Numbered from the stretch's first letter, positions 8,558-19,658 are shown. The stretch is DNA of 64,000 nt from a bacterium (GCA_030426085.1 JAUHYW010000022.1:1-64000); one strand, 5' to 3'. Numbers and translations: made by a program. The notes: a model not told the origin generated them from the sequence alone.

Positions 8558-10046
8558 AGGCAACGCGCTCGCCGGCGCGCTCGACTTCCTGCAGGAGATC
8601 GAAGCCGGCCACGACGAGCGCTTCGGCGAGCTGGCCCGGGCGCTGACCAACAACCTGTTCGCGCTGCTGCGCACCGCCGGCATGCACGACCTGGAGAACG
8701 ACGCCCTGCGGCGGCCGCTGGACGCGATGCAGGGCACCATCGCCGAGTTCTTCGAGAGCTACGGCGAGCAGGTGCACCTCGCGCTCATCGACGGCAACTT
8801 CTTCGTCAACCGCCGGATCATCCGGCTCGACTTCGGCAGCTTCCAGAACATCCGCTACCTGCGCCGGATCTTCGAGTTCCTGCGGGTCAACGAGATGTCC
8901 TTCCTCACGCCGGTGGACCACGGGGCGCTCAAGGGCTTCCTGCGGGCCTTCATGGAGGTGATCAACACCGGCGAGGGCGACATCAAGCGGGTCGACTTGA
9001 ACCCCATCCGGCTGCGGGAGCGGGCGGCGGAGACCTTCGACGAGCTGCGCCGGGGCGAGGACCCCCGCCACCGCATCCTGAGCATCTACGCCTCGGGGCT
9101 GCTGATGCTGCGGCAGTTCGTCAACGACCTGCGCAAGGGGCGCTCGCCGCGGCACGCCAAGGTCAAGCGGCTGTGCCTCGAGCTGATCGACGTCGACCCC
9201 CGCCACCACGGCCTGCTGCTGGCGCTGGTGCACCTCGAGACCTACAAGGGCAACCTCTTCTGCCACATGCTCAACGCGGCGGTGCTGTCGATCGTCTTCG
9301 GCAGCCGGCTGGGGCTCGACCGGGACCAGCTCGTCGACCTGGGCATGGCCGCCTTCCACCACGACCTGGGCTGGGCCCTGCTGGGCACGCTCGAGACGGC
9401 GACCCCCGAGGGGCAGGACGTCGCGCTGACGATGGCCGGCATCGCCAACGTGCGCAACCGCTCGGCGGCCGAGCTGGGCGATCTGCGGGTGAAGGTGGCC
9501 CGGGCGCTGGTCCGGCTGGGCGGGTTCAACGAGCTGATCATCAACCGGCTCATCGTGGCCTACGAGTGCCAGATCCCGGACGACGCGCCCGCCGAGGGGC
9601 TGTACTACGGCGACATCGGGGCCAGCTTCATGACCCACGTCGTGCGCATGTCGAGCACCTACGACGAGCTGACCACCGCCCGCGGCGGCCGGCCCGGCCT
9701 GCGCCCCGACCAGGCGATGAAGCGCATCCTCGACGACGGGGGCCAGACCTACGATGTGTTCCTGGCCAAGCTGTTCGCCAACTGCCTGGGGGGCTACCCC
9801 GTCGGCACCATGGTCGAGCTGGACGGGGGCGAGCTGGCGCTGGTGGTGAACCTGCCGAGCAACCCGATCAACTTCCACCGGCCGCAGGTCAAGATCCTGG
9901 TCGACCGCCGGGGCACGCCCCTCGACGACGGGCCGGTGATCGACCTCGACCACACCACCCGCGACGGCCGCTACCAGCGCTCCATCGAGCGGGCGGTCGA
10001 CGCCCGGGCGCACGGCATCAGCATCACCCGCTTCTTCTTCGGCTGA
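8550..10046 (+). CDS. HD-GYP-like domain protein
   Basis: This is a 498-aa protein. The N-terminal half (1-220) is helical and of unknown type. The C-terminal half resembles HD-GYP phosphodiesterase domains: an early His in FCHMLNA (about residue 238), the metal-binding FHHDLG motif (about residue 270), and near the end the typical PVGTMVELDGGELALVV barrel-like segment. The GYP signature (HHE..DG.GYP) is not recognisable; the equivalent stretch reads YDELTTARGGRPG. Cyclic-di-GMP hydrolysis is therefore doubtful. The start overlaps the upstream HEAT-like gene by 8 bases, which supports joint function. Confidence 0.75.
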   Translation: MSEGNALAGALDFLQEIEAGHDERFGELARALTNNLFALLRTAGMHDLENDALRRPLDAMQGTIAEFFESYGEQVHLALIDGNFFVNRRIIRLDFGSFQNIRYLRRIFEFLRVNEMSFLTPVDHGALKGFLRAFMEVINTGEGDIKRVDLNPIRLRERAAETFDELRRGEDPRHRILSIYASGLLMLRQFVNDLRKGRSPRHAKVKRLCLELIDVDPRHHGLLLALVHLETYKGNLFCHMLNAAVLSIVFGSRLGLDRDQLVDLGMAAFHHDLGWALLGTLETATPEGQDVALTMAGIANVRNRSAAELGDLRVKVARALVRLGGFNELIINRLIVAYECQIPDDAPAEGLYYGDIGASFMTHVVRMSSTYDELTTARGGRPGLRPDQAMKRILDDGGQTYDVFLAKLFANCLGGYPVGTMVELDGGELALVVNLPSNPINFHRPQVKILVDRRGTPLDDGPVIDLDHTTRDGRYQRSIERAVDARAHGISITRFFFG

Positions 10047-10078
10047 GGGCCTGCGCTGCCCGGGGACCGATCGAGAGA

Positions 10079-10107
10079 TTGTCCCCGGTCGGTTTGTGCA
10101 GTACCCT
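10079..10107 (+). promoter_or_regulatory. Putative sigma70-type promoter
   Basis: TTGTCC (10079-10084) and TACCCT (10102-10107) are 17 bases apart, 30 bases before the ATG at 10137. This would give the Glu/Pro-repeat gene its own promoter after the HD-GYP-like gene. Confidence 0.5.
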
Positions 10108-10136
10108 CACGCCGACGGTTCCCAAGGGAGAGACCC

Positions 10137-10961
10137 ATGCAACATTCGGCGCTCGCGCAGCGATTCGAAGACGTGAGCCAGGGCCTGCGGGCCGAAGGCC
10201 ATGGGATCATCATCCGCAAGGCCCGGGCGCTGCTCGAGAGCGGCGACACCGAGGCCGCGATGGCCTTCATCGAGAAGGCTGGCGCCCGCATGCCGGGGGA
10301 TACGCTCGGCGAGCTGCTCGCCGCGGTGCGCGACTGGGCCGAGGCCGGGGGCGACGTCGCCGCGCTGACCGCCGAGCCGATGTGGACCGCCTCCCGGGCC
10401 CGGGAGGACCGCGCGTCCCGCCTGATCGGGGATGCGCTCGAGGCCGGCAGCGACCTCTCCGAGCTGGCCGACGCCCTGGCGCTCGAGCGCATGGCCCGCG
10501 ACGAGAAGGAGCCGCTCGCCTCGCTGCCTCCGATGCCCGAGCCGGTCGCGGTCGACGCGCCGGCGGCCCCGGTCGAGCCGGAGGTCCCGGTCGAGACCCC
10601 CGCCGCCGCGGTCGAGAAGCCGGCCGAGCTCGAGCCGCGCACCCCCGACTTCGACGACGCCGCGCCGGCCGAGCCCGAGACCCCCGCCGAGCCCGAGGCG
10701 CCGGCCGAGCCCGACGTCGCCGCCGAGCCGGACGTCGCCGCCGAGCCCGAGACCCCCGCCGAGCCCGAGGCGCCGGTCGAGCCCGACGTCGCCGCCGAGC
10801 CGGCCGACGACTTCGGCAAAGAGCCCGAGGCCCCCACCGAGCCGGCGGTCGCCGAGGCCGGGACGCCCGCCACCCAGGAGAGCGGGGGCGGCGCGACCGG
10901 CCTCATCATCATGCTGCTGCTGATCGGCGGCATGGTCGCCGCCTGGTACTTCACCCGCTGA
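10137..10961 (+). CDS. Tail-anchored protein with Glu-Pro-Ala repeats
   Basis: This 274-aa protein has an N-terminal helical region (residues 1-135) without recognised domain. A long low-complexity segment (about 140-245) follows, made of AEPE/APAEPDVAAEPD-type repeats, highly acidic and Pro-rich. It ends in a hydrophobic helix (GLIIMLLLIGGMVAAWYF, about 254-271). Such a segment is expected to be extended and could space the N-terminal domain away from the membrane. A good Shine-Dalgarno (AAGGGAG) lies 7 bases before the ATG. Function unknown. The coding repeats are degenerate at DNA level and prone to length change. Confidence 0.8.
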   Translation: MQHSALAQRFEDVSQGLRAEGHGIIIRKARALLESGDTEAAMAFIEKAGARMPGDTLGELLAAVRDWAEAGGDVAALTAEPMWTASRAREDRASRLIGDALEAGSDLSELADALALERMARDEKEPLASLPPMPEPVAVDAPAAPVEPEVPVETPAAAVEKPAELEPRTPDFDDAAPAEPETPAEPEAPAEPDVAAEPDVAAEPETPAEPEAPVEPDVAAEPADDFGKEPEAPTEPAVAEAGTPATQESGGGATGLIIMLLLIGGMVAAWYFTR

Positions 10962-11008
10962 GCCGGCGCGGGCCGCGCGGCCCGCTGCCCGGACCCCCCC
11001 ACCTCGCT

Positions 11009-11045
11009 TCGAAACGACGAGCGCGTGCCGATGGGCGCGCGCTCG
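11009..11045 (-). terminator. Intrinsic terminator on the minus strand
   Basis: An 8-bp stem CGAGCGCG / CGCGCTCG (11018-11025, 11038-11045) is followed on the minus strand by TCGTTTCGAAG. It lies 38 bases beyond the stop of the minus-strand gene at 11083. A separate GC hairpin at 10968-10985, without a T tract, serves the plus-strand gene at best weakly. Confidence 0.65.
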
Positions 11046-11082
11046 GTCTCTGCGCATGCGGCGGGCGCCGCGCGTCGGCGCT

Positions 11083-11451
11083 TCAGGCGGCCGCCACGCC
11101 CAGGATCCGGCGCATGGCCGCCTCGGCCTCGCCGTCCGGGCGATCGGCCCCGCCCACGGCGGCGAGGTAGAGCTGCTGCCCCTCCATCTCGAAGCTGCGC
11201 ACCCGCAGCGCCCGGCCCCGGGTCACCATCTCGAGCAGCCCGTCGGTGTCCGGCAGAGCGTCGTCGGCGAACGGGGCCACCGCGGCCACCGCCTCGCTGT
11301 TGACCGTCGTCGGGGCGTCGACCACCACCAGCCCGTCGGCGTCGGCGAGGGTCAGCGAAGCGTAGCCGTGACGGCGCACGGCGGCGTCGAGGTAGAGCCG
11401 CGCGGCCTCGGCGGGCAGGTCACTGCGTCGGTTGCGGCGTTCGAGCGTCAT
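11083..11451 (-). CDS. Small protein, possibly Roadblock/LC7-like
   Basis: This 122-aa soluble protein begins with a charged helix, then a strand-turn-strand pattern (ASLTLADADGLVVVDAP, about residues 31-47) that resembles the first hairpin of Roadblock/LC7 domains, and a second strand pair (VRSFEMEGQQLYLAAVGG). Length and pattern would fit a single Roadblock domain, but this is only a suggestion. GGGAGG lies just upstream of the ATG. A 12-bp perfect palindrome (11485-11496) lies 33 bases before the start and could be an operator. A terminator follows the gene. Confidence 0.6.
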   Translation of the reverse strand: MTLERRNRRSDLPAEAARLYLDAAVRRHGYASLTLADADGLVVVDAPTTVNSEAVAAVAPFADDALPDTDGLLEMVTRGRALRVRSFEMEGQQLYLAAVGGADRPDGEAEAAMRRILGVAAA

Positions 11452-11484
11452 GGGGCACCTCCCAGCGATGTGGTGAGATGCTGG

Positions 11485-11496
11485 CCTACATGTAGG
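11485..11496. promoter_or_regulatory. Perfect 12-bp palindrome upstream of the small gene
   Basis: CCTACATGTAGG is self-complementary. It lies between the divergent reading directions of the region and 33 bases before the minus-strand ATG at 11451, where an operator could sit. Confidence 0.35.
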
Positions 11497-11553
11497 TATT
11501 GCGCAAGAACTTTTTGTCCCGTTTGCGGATGCGCCCGCCGTCGGGCCCGGCGG

Positions 11554-11811
11554 TCAGCCCAGATCCCCGACCAGGATGCCCTCGGCGATGAGCAGGTTCG
11601 GGATCTCGTTCCAGATGGGGTAGAGCACCTTGCCATCGGCCCGCAGCAGGCCGCCGTCGAGCGGGGTCTTCACCGGCTCACCGCCCTTGTTCTCGAGCCC
11701 GCCCTTCACCGCGGCGTTGACCTTCTCGATCAGGGCCGGCTCGGCGACCGAGAGCGGCTCGCGGGTCTCGGGGCAGATCAGGGACGCGAGGAAGTCGGGG
11801 TCGAGGGCCAT
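11554..11811 (-). CDS. Trm112-like small protein (UPF0434/YcaR-type)
   Basis: This is an 85-aa protein of the Trm112/YcaR type. Family members are short proteins with an N-terminal LICPETREPL-type segment (C about residue 13) and a C-terminal YPIWNEIPNLL motif, both present here. In eukaryotes and archaea Trm112 is an obligate activator of methyltransferases; bacterial members are poorly understood. Only one of the usual zinc-finger cysteines is kept, so zinc binding is doubtful. A strong GGAGG precedes the ATG at 11811; longer upstream frames are not needed. It is transcribed divergently from ftsK, 169 bases away. Confidence 0.8.
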   Translation of the reverse strand: MALDPDFLASLICPETREPLSVAEPALIEKVNAAVKGGLENKGGEPVKTPLDGGLLRADGKVLYPIWNEIPNLLIAEGILVGDLG

Positions 11812-11926
11812 CGGATGCCTCCGGGTCGGTTTGGCGGTCAGGATGCGTGCCGCCGGGCCACAAATCAAGCGGCGCCGCCCGGGCCCCGGCCCGCGGGTCG
11901 ACACTGTGCTCGAATGTGCGAGAGGG

Positions 11927-11954
11927 TTGACAATTGTATACATTGTCCTACACT
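11927..11954 (+). promoter_or_regulatory. Strong sigma70-type promoter of ftsK
   Basis: A consensus TTGACA (11927-11932) is separated by 16 bases from TACACT (11949-11954). The spacer holds a TGTATACA palindrome (11935-11942) flanked by ACAA and TTGT arms, which could be an operator. An ATG at 11961, 6 bases after the -10, opens a 14-codon frame that ends at 12005 and overlaps the start of ftsK. Confidence 0.7.
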
Positions 11955-11980
11955 CCGGCGATGAGACCCGAGGAGGACCC

Positions 11981-14848
11981 ATGGCAGCGGACGCGCAGGC
12001 CGTAGATTCCGGCTCCCGGCGCAAGCGGCGCAGCCGCGGCAAGAGCAAGTCGAAGGCCGCGCCCCGCCGGCGGGCGTCCGACTTCGAGGCCGACGCGCTG
12101 CGCAACGAGGTGCTGGGCATCGCGGTGATGGCGGCCGCGCTGTGCCTGCTGCTCGCGCTCAGCTCGTTCCACCCCGAGGACGTCGCCCCCGACGGGCCGG
12201 CGGCGGCCACCGGGCGGGCGCGCAACCTCATCGGGCCGGTGGGGGCCTCGCTGGCCGACGTGCTGCTGCGGGTGTTCGGGGTGGCGGCGTTCCTGCTGCC
12301 GGTGACCCTGGCCCTGCCCGGGCTGTGCTTCATGCTGGGGCGCCGGGTGCGGGTCCGGCCGACCGACGCGGTGGGCTACCCGGTGCTGGTCTTCTGCTCG
12401 GCGATGGCGGCCCACCTGTGGATGGCGGGGCGCATGGTGCTCGGCCACGACGCGGGCGGGCTCATCGGGACCTACGGGGCCGAGGTGCTCCAGGCGCTGT
12501 TCGGGCTGACCGGGGCCTACATCATCATCTACTCGGTCATCGCGCTGACGTTCGTGCTCACCACCCGCATCAGCATCGTGCGCTTCTTCGGCCGGCTGGG
12601 CGCCCCGGTGGCCCGCCAGGCGAAGACCGCGGCCGACGGCGCCGCCGAGAAGGCGGTCGGGCTGCGCAGCGGGGTGGGCGAGCGCTTCGCCGACTGGCGC
12701 GCGGCGCGGGCCGAGCGCCGGGCCGAGCGGCGGGAGGCGCGGGCGGCCCGCCGGGAGGCGCGCCGGGCGGAGAAGGCCGCCGCGCGGGAGGCCGCCGCCG
12801 CCGACGAGGACGCGGACGAGGGCTGGGACGACGAGGACGGGGCGACCGATGAGGCCGAGGCGGTCGAGGAGGCCCCGCCCAAGCCGCGCATCAAGCTGCG
12901 GGGGCGCAAGGCCCGCAAGGCGGCCCGCGAGGCGGCCACCGCCGAGAACCGGGCCGCCGCGCAGACCTCGGGCGAGTTCGTGCTGGGCGCGGTCGAGGCC
13001 CCGGCCGCCGACGAGGGCTTCGTGCTGGGGGACGGCGCGGTGCACGACGCGACCGATCTGGGCGTGGAGCTGGACGATCCGCTCGACCGGGCGGCGCTCG
13101 ACGGCGCCGGCGACACGGTGCTCGCGGCCTCGGTCGAAGAGGCGGCGCCGGCCCCCGAGCCCGAGCCCGAGCCCGAGCCGGCCGAGGGCAAGCCGGTGGT
13201 CAAGGCCCGCAAGGCCAACGAGAAGCCGGAGGACGAGGCGCTCGACCTGCCGCTGCCCGAGCTGTCGCGCTACGAGAGCTACCAGAAGCCGCCGCTGCGC
13301 TTCCTCGACTACGACGAGGCGGCCCGGGTCGAGGTCGACCCCCTCTTCCTGCAGAGCCAGGCCGAGAAGCTCGTCGAGGCGCTGTCGACCTTCCGCATCG
13401 AGGGCCGGGTCACCGAGATCCACCCCGGCCCGGTGGTGACCATGTTCGAGTTCGAGCCGGCCCCCGGGGTGCGCATCAGCAAGATCGCCGGGCTCGCCGA
13501 CGACCTCGCGATGGCGCTCAAGGCGGTCAAGGTGCGCATCGTCGCCCCCATCCCGGGCAAGGGCGTGGTCGGCTTCGAGGTGCCCAACAAGCGGCGGGAG
13601 ATGGTCTTCCTCAAGGAGATCATCGGCTCGAAGGCGTTCCGCAACAAGAAGCTCAACCTGCCGATGGCGCTCGGCAAGGACATCCACGGCGACGCCAACG
13701 TCACCGACCTCTCGAAGATGCCCCACCTGCTCGTCGCCGGCACCACCGGCTCGGGCAAGTCGGTGGGGGTCAACGGCATGATCACCAGCCTGCTGTATCA
13801 CGCCACCCCCGAGGAGGTGCGCTTCATCATGGTCGACCCCAAGATGCTCGAGCTGAGCATCTACGAGGGCATCCCCCACCTGCTGCTGCCGGTGGTGACC
13901 GACCCCAAGAAGGCGTCGATGGCGCTGAAGTGGGCGGTCGACGAGATGGAGCGGCGCTACGAGCTGATGAAGGACGCCGGGGTCCGCGACCTGCGGGGCT
14001 ACAACAAGAAGCTCGAGAAGCTGCGGGCCGAGGCCGAGGCCGAGGTGCTGCGGGCCCAGGCGGCGGCGGTCGAGGCCCGCGCCGGCGACGCGGACGCGCC
14101 GGCGTGGAGCCCGCTCGACGATCCCGATCTGCCCGATCTGGACGACATGCCGAGCAAGCTGCCCTACATCGTGGTGGTCATCGACGAGTTCGCCGACCTG
14201 ATGATGGTCGCCGGCAAGGAGGTCGAGTACTGCGTGGCCCGCATCGCCCAGAAGGCGCGGGCGGCGGGCATCCACCTGATCCTGGCGACCCAGCGGCCGT
14301 CGACCGACGTCATCACCGGGGTGATCAAGGCCAACTTCCCCACCCGCATCGCGTTCCAGGTGTCGAGCGCGATCGACAGCCGCACGATCCTGTCGACCAA
14401 CGGCGCCGAGAACCTGCTCGGCAAGGGCGACATGCTGTTCATGCCCCCGGGCACCTCGCGCCTGACCCGGGTGCACGGCGCCTTCGTCAGCGAGGAGGAG
14501 ATCCACCAGATCGTGGAGTTCATCTCCGACCAGCAGGAGCCGGACTACCTCGACGAGTCGATCCTGGAGGACCCCGACGAGGCGGGGCCCGACGACGACG
14601 ACACCGGGGACATGGATCCGATGTACGAGGAGGCGGTGCGCACCGTGGCCCGGGACAGCCGGGCGAGCACCAGCCACCTCCAGCGGCGGCTGTCGCTGGG
14701 CTACAACCGGGCGGCGCGCATCATCGACCAGATGGAGCGCGACGGGCTGGTGGGCCCCGGGCGGGGGGCCAAGCCGCGGGTGATCAACAAGGCGGCGATC
14801 ACCGAGCTGATCAACCGGTGGGACGGGGACGTCGACGGCGCCGGCTGA
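11981..14848 (+). CDS. ftsK: FtsK/SpoIIIE family DNA translocase
   Basis: This is a 955-aa septal DNA translocase that pumps chromosome ends during division. The N-terminus is a very basic Arg/Lys/Ser stretch, then membrane segments between residues about 40 and 200, then a long Ala/Arg/Glu linker (about 215-430) as in other FtsK proteins. The motor domain follows, with Walker A GTTGSGKSVGVN (about residue 588), Walker B VVVIDEFADLMM (about 730), and ATQRPSTDVITG. The C-terminal gamma winged helix (about 890-950) reads LQRRLSLGYNRAARIIDQME and would recognise KOPS-like sites. The ATG at 11981 follows GAGGAGG; a longer frame from 11630 is not credible. Confidence 0.95.
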   Translation: MAADAQAVDSGSRRKRRSRGKSKSKAAPRRRASDFEADALRNEVLGIAVMAAALCLLLALSSFHPEDVAPDGPAAATGRARNLIGPVGASLADVLLRVFGVAAFLLPVTLALPGLCFMLGRRVRVRPTDAVGYPVLVFCSAMAAHLWMAGRMVLGHDAGGLIGTYGAEVLQALFGLTGAYIIIYSVIALTFVLTTRISIVRFFGRLGAPVARQAKTAADGAAEKAVGLRSGVGERFADWRAARAERRAERREARAARREARRAEKAAAREAAAADEDADEGWDDEDGATDEAEAVEEAPPKPRIKLRGRKARKAAREAATAENRAAAQTSGEFVLGAVEAPAADEGFVLGDGAVHDATDLGVELDDPLDRAALDGAGDTVLAASVEEAAPAPEPEPEPEPAEGKPVVKARKANEKPEDEALDLPLPELSRYESYQKPPLRFLDYDEAARVEVDPLFLQSQAEKLVEALSTFRIEGRVTEIHPGPVVTMFEFEPAPGVRISKIAGLADDLAMALKAVKVRIVAPIPGKGVVGFEVPNKRREMVFLKEIIGSKAFRNKKLNLPMALGKDIHGDANVTDLSKMPHLLVAGTTGSGKSVGVNGMITSLLYHATPEEVRFIMVDPKMLELSIYEGIPHLLLPVVTDPKKASMALKWAVDEMERRYELMKDAGVRDLRGYNKKLEKLRAEAEAEVLRAQAAAVEARAGDADAPAWSPLDDPDLPDLDDMPSKLPYIVVVIDEFADLMMVAGKEVEYCVARIAQKARAAGIHLILATQRPSTDVITGVIKANFPTRIAFQVSSAIDSRTILSTNGAENLLGKGDMLFMPPGTSRLTRVHGAFVSEEEIHQIVEFISDQQEPDYLDESILEDPDEAGPDDDDTGDMDPMYEEAVRTVARDSRASTSHLQRRLSLGYNRAARIIDQMERDGLVGPGRGAKPRVINKAAITELINRWDGDVDGAG

Positions 14849-14873
14849 GCGATGCGCGGGTGCTCGGAGAGCG

Positions 14874-14907
14874 GCGGCCGTCCTGCGGGGCGGCCGCTGT
14901 GCTTTCG
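14874..14907 (+). terminator. Intrinsic terminator after ftsK
   Basis: Stem GCGGCCG / CGGCCGC (14874-14880, 14891-14897) is followed by TGTGCTTTCGAAG. It lies 25 bases after the ftsK stop codon. Confidence 0.6.
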
Positions 14908-14953
14908 AAGGGCCGCTGGGGCTGTGAGCGGTGAGCCCGGGGGGCGCCGAGGG

Positions 14954-14997
14954 CTTCGAAAAGACGAAAGCCCGGATGCCTGAGCATCCGGGCTTTC
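14954..14997 (-). terminator. Terminator of the tRNA-Asp gene
   Basis: A perfect 14-bp stem (14966-14979 with 14984-14997) with a 4-base loop begins 3 bases after the tRNA discriminator base. On the minus strand it is followed by GTCTTTTCGAAG. Confidence 0.9.
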
Positions 14998-14999
14998 AG

Positions 15000-15073
<74 letters not shown>

Positions 15074-15103
15074 CCAGCTGGCACCGCGATGCGGTGAGGC
15101 GGT

Positions 15104-15132
15104 TATCTATCAGGAGTCGGGGGGCACGTCAA
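15104..15132 (-). promoter_or_regulatory. Promoter of tRNA-Asp
   Basis: On the minus strand, TTGACG (15132-15127) is separated by 17 bases from TAGATA (15109-15104), about 31 bases before the mature tRNA 5' end. The -35 region overlaps the T tract of the terminator for the upstream permease genes. Confidence 0.75.
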
Positions 15133-15165
15133 AAAGAAAAACGGCGCCGGGTACGATTCCCGGCG
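15131..15165 (-). terminator. Terminator of the permease operon
   Basis: On the minus strand the stem CGCCGGG / CCCGGCG (15165-15159, 15151-15145) is followed by CCGTTTTTCTTTTT. It lies just 8 bases after the stop codon of the second permease gene. Confidence 0.85.
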
Positions 15166-15172
15166 GCGGCCC

Positions 15173-16003
15173 TCACCGCTCGCTCCGGCGGGGGTCCCAC
15201 CGGTCGCGCAGGGCGTCGCCGAGCAGGTTGATGCCCATCACCGTCACCGCGATCGCCAGCCCGGGGAAGAGCGCGAGGTGCCCGCTGACGAGGAAGTAGC
15301 GCGCCCCCTGGTCGAGCAGCGCGCCCCACGAGGGCACCCCGTCGGGCCCCAGGCCGAGGAACGACAGCCCGGCCTCGGCGAGGATGGCCCCGGCCATGCC
15401 GAAGGTGGCCTGCACGATGACCGGGGCCATGACGTTGGGCAGCAGGTGCCGCCCGATGATCCACCAGCCGGGCGCGCCCATTGCCCGGGCGGCGGTGACG
15501 AACGGCCGCTCGCGCATCGACAGCACCTGCCCCCGCACCAGCCGGGCGTAGCCCGCCCAGCCGGTGACCGAGAGCGCGAGCACCACCGCCCCGATGGACG
15601 GGCTGCGGGTCAGCGCGATGATCAGGATCGCGAGCAGGATGCCGGGGAAGGCCATCAGCACGTCGATGATCCGCATCAGGACCTCGTCGACGAGGCCCCC
15701 GTAGTAGCCGCTGATCGCGCCCAGGGTGACCCCCACCGAGCAGCACAGGGTCACGGTGCCCAACCCGACCAGCGCCGCCACCCGGGCCCCGTACAGGATC
15801 TGGGTCAGCAGGTCGGCCCCGTTCTCGTCGGTGCCCAGCAGGTGGCCTCCGCCGGGCTGCGCCAGTTCGTTCACCAGGTCGACCTGGGTGATGGGGTACG
15901 GCGCCAGCCACGGCGCGAAGAGCGCCACGAAGACCAGCCCCAGCAGGACCGCGCCGCCGATCCAATACGGCAGCCGACGCCAGATCGAGTCGCGCAGGCT
16001 CAT
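15173..16003 (-). CDS. Dipeptide/oligopeptide ABC transporter permease (DppC/OppC type)
   Basis: This is a 276-aa inner-membrane permease of the DppC/OppC family. The hydrophobic N-terminal helix is followed by the periplasmic [20 protein letters not shown] motif typical of this subunit. The cytoplasmic EAA loop reads [20 protein letters not shown] (about residues 172-191). [15 protein letters not shown] near the C-terminus is also characteristic. Its ATG overlaps the stop of the upstream permease gene by four bases (ATGA at 16000-16003), so the pair is co-translated. No binding protein or ATPase genes are adjacent, so substrate (peptide, nickel or other) cannot be assigned. Confidence 0.93.
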   Translation of the reverse strand: MSLRDSIWRRLPYWIGGAVLLGLVFVALFAPWLAPYPITQVDLVNELAQPGGGHLLGTDENGADLLTQILYGARVAALVGLGTVTLCCSVGVTLGAISGYYGGLVDEVLMRIIDVLMAFPGILLAILIIALTRSPSIGAVVLALSVTGWAGYARLVRGQVLSMRERPFVTAARAMGAPGWWIIGRHLLPNVMAPVIVQATFGMAGAILAEAGLSFLGLGPDGVPSWGALLDQGARYFLVSGHLALFPGLAIAVTVMGINLLGDALRDRWDPRRSER

Positions 16004-17118
16004 GCGTCGAGCCTCACCCGGGGGTCGATCGCGGCGTAGAGCAGGTCGACGAGCAGGTTGACCAGCACGTAGGTCGTCGCGATGAGCAGCACCGTGCCCT
16101 GCACCACCGGGTAGTTGCGCTCCGAGATGGCCTCGAGCAGCAGCGTGCCCACCCCCGGGCGGGCGAAGATCTTCTCGGTGACGATGGCCCCGGTCAGCAG
16201 CGCGCCGAACTGCAGGCCCATGACGGTCACCACCGGGATGAGCGCGTTGCGCAGGACGTGCTTGACCAGGATGACCGCCTCGGGGATGCCCTTGGCCCGG
16301 GCGGTGAGCACGAAGTCGTCGTGCAGCACCTCGAGCACGCTGGAGCGCACCATGCGGGTCAGCTTGGCCGCCAGCGCGGTGCCGAGGGTGATCGCGGGCA
16401 GCACCAGCGCGGCCAGCGGCATGTCGGTGCGCACCGGCGAGGGCAGCCAGTCCACCGAGACGGTGAACAGCAGCAGCAGCATCGGCCCCAGCCAGAAGGC
16501 GGGGGTGGCGATGCCCAGCAGGGCCAGCCCGCTCGAGAGGTGGTCGACCCAGGTCGCCCGCTTGAGCGCCGCCGCCAGCCCCAGGGGAAAAGCCATCAGG
16601 AGCGCCACCGCCATGCCCGCCGCCGCCAGCTCGGCGGTGGCCGGGAAGTTGGCCGCCAGCAGGTCGATCACCGGCTGGGGGGTCAGGTCGAAGGTGTAGC
16701 CCAGCGAGCCATCGAGCACGGTGTCCCAGAAGCAGTCGTCGTACTGCACCACCAGCGGCGCGTCGAGGCACAGCGCGGTCGTCAGCCGGGCCCGATCCTC
16801 GGGCGGGGCCTGCTCGCCGAGGATCGTGTCGACCGGATCGCCGGGCGCCATGCGCAGCGCGCCGAAGACCAGGGTCGAGGCCCCGGCCAGCACGATGAGC
16901 AGCGAGACCAGCCGCCGGGCGAGGAACGGCGGCAGCCAGCGCAGCCGGCCGCCGAGCGCGAAGAGCCCGCCCAGGGCCACCACCGCCCCGTACTTGCCCG
17001 CCAGCCCCCGGCAGGCGGCCGCGGTGCGCTCGGCCTCGACCCCCAGCGACGCCAGCAGCAGCGCCAGCGGGGGCAGCAGGCAGACGGCGGCGATCAGCCA
17101 TCGGCGGCGGGCGGGCAC
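16000..17118 (-). CDS. Dipeptide/oligopeptide ABC transporter permease (DppB/OppB type) with extra N-terminal segment
   Basis: This is a 372-aa inner-membrane permease. The core from about residue 67 ([22 protein letters not shown], then [19 protein letters not shown]) is a standard DppB/OppB N-terminus, and the EAA loop reads [29 protein letters not shown] in two parts. About 65 residues precede the usual start, with two extra hydrophobic stretches ([18 protein letters not shown] and [15 protein letters not shown]); most relatives lack these. A Cys pair (AAACRG and DDCFWD) faces the periplasm. It heads the two-gene operon, and the divergent topoisomerase genes start 168 bases away. Confidence 0.92.
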   Translation of the reverse strand: MPARRRWLIAAVCLLPPLALLLASLGVEAERTAAACRGLAGKYGAVVALGGLFALGGRLRWLPPFLARRLVSLLIVLAGASTLVFGALRMAPGDPVDTILGEQAPPEDRARLTTALCLDAPLVVQYDDCFWDTVLDGSLGYTFDLTPQPVIDLLAANFPATAELAAAGMAVALLMAFPLGLAAALKRATWVDHLSSGLALLGIATPAFWLGPMLLLLFTVSVDWLPSPVRTDMPLAALVLPAITLGTALAAKLTRMVRSSVLEVLHDDFVLTARAKGIPEAVILVKHVLRNALIPVVTVMGLQFGALLTGAIVTEKIFARPGVGTLLLEAISERNYPVVQGTVLLIATTYVLVNLLVDLLYAAIDPRVRLDA

Positions 17119-17207
17119 GGGCGATCGACCTCCGTTCGCTGTGGACGGCGCGCATCTTACCCCCAGCGCCGCCCGAACGGGGATCGGATCGGCCCACCGG
17201 CGGGGGG

Positions 17208-17226
17208 CCGTTCTGAACGGTTGTTC
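17208..17226. promoter_or_regulatory. Overlapping inverted repeats upstream of the topoisomerase genes
   Basis: CCGTTC-T-GAACGG (17208-17220) overlaps GAAC-GGTT-GTTC (17215-17226). The second has the GAAC-N4-GTTC layout of LexA boxes known from Gram-positive bacteria. LexA sites vary greatly among former deltaproteobacteria, so this is only a candidate operator. Confidence 0.35.
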
Positions 17227-17285
17227 GGTGTGCGCGGATGTGCTACCTCACCTCCGTTTCGCCCGATGTTCCACGAGCCCCAGTG

Positions 17286-19654
<2,369 letters not shown>

Positions 19655-19658
<4 letters not shown>

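Noticed and set aside
11630-11980. Upstream extension of ftsK
   Set aside because: It overlaps the Trm112-like gene on the other strand and the ftsK promoter; ATG 11981 has a strong ribosome binding site.
15173-17197. One 674-aa fused permease
   Set aside because: Only the second half is permease sequence in that frame; the first half is out-of-frame complement of the DppB-type gene, which ends with an ATGA overlap.
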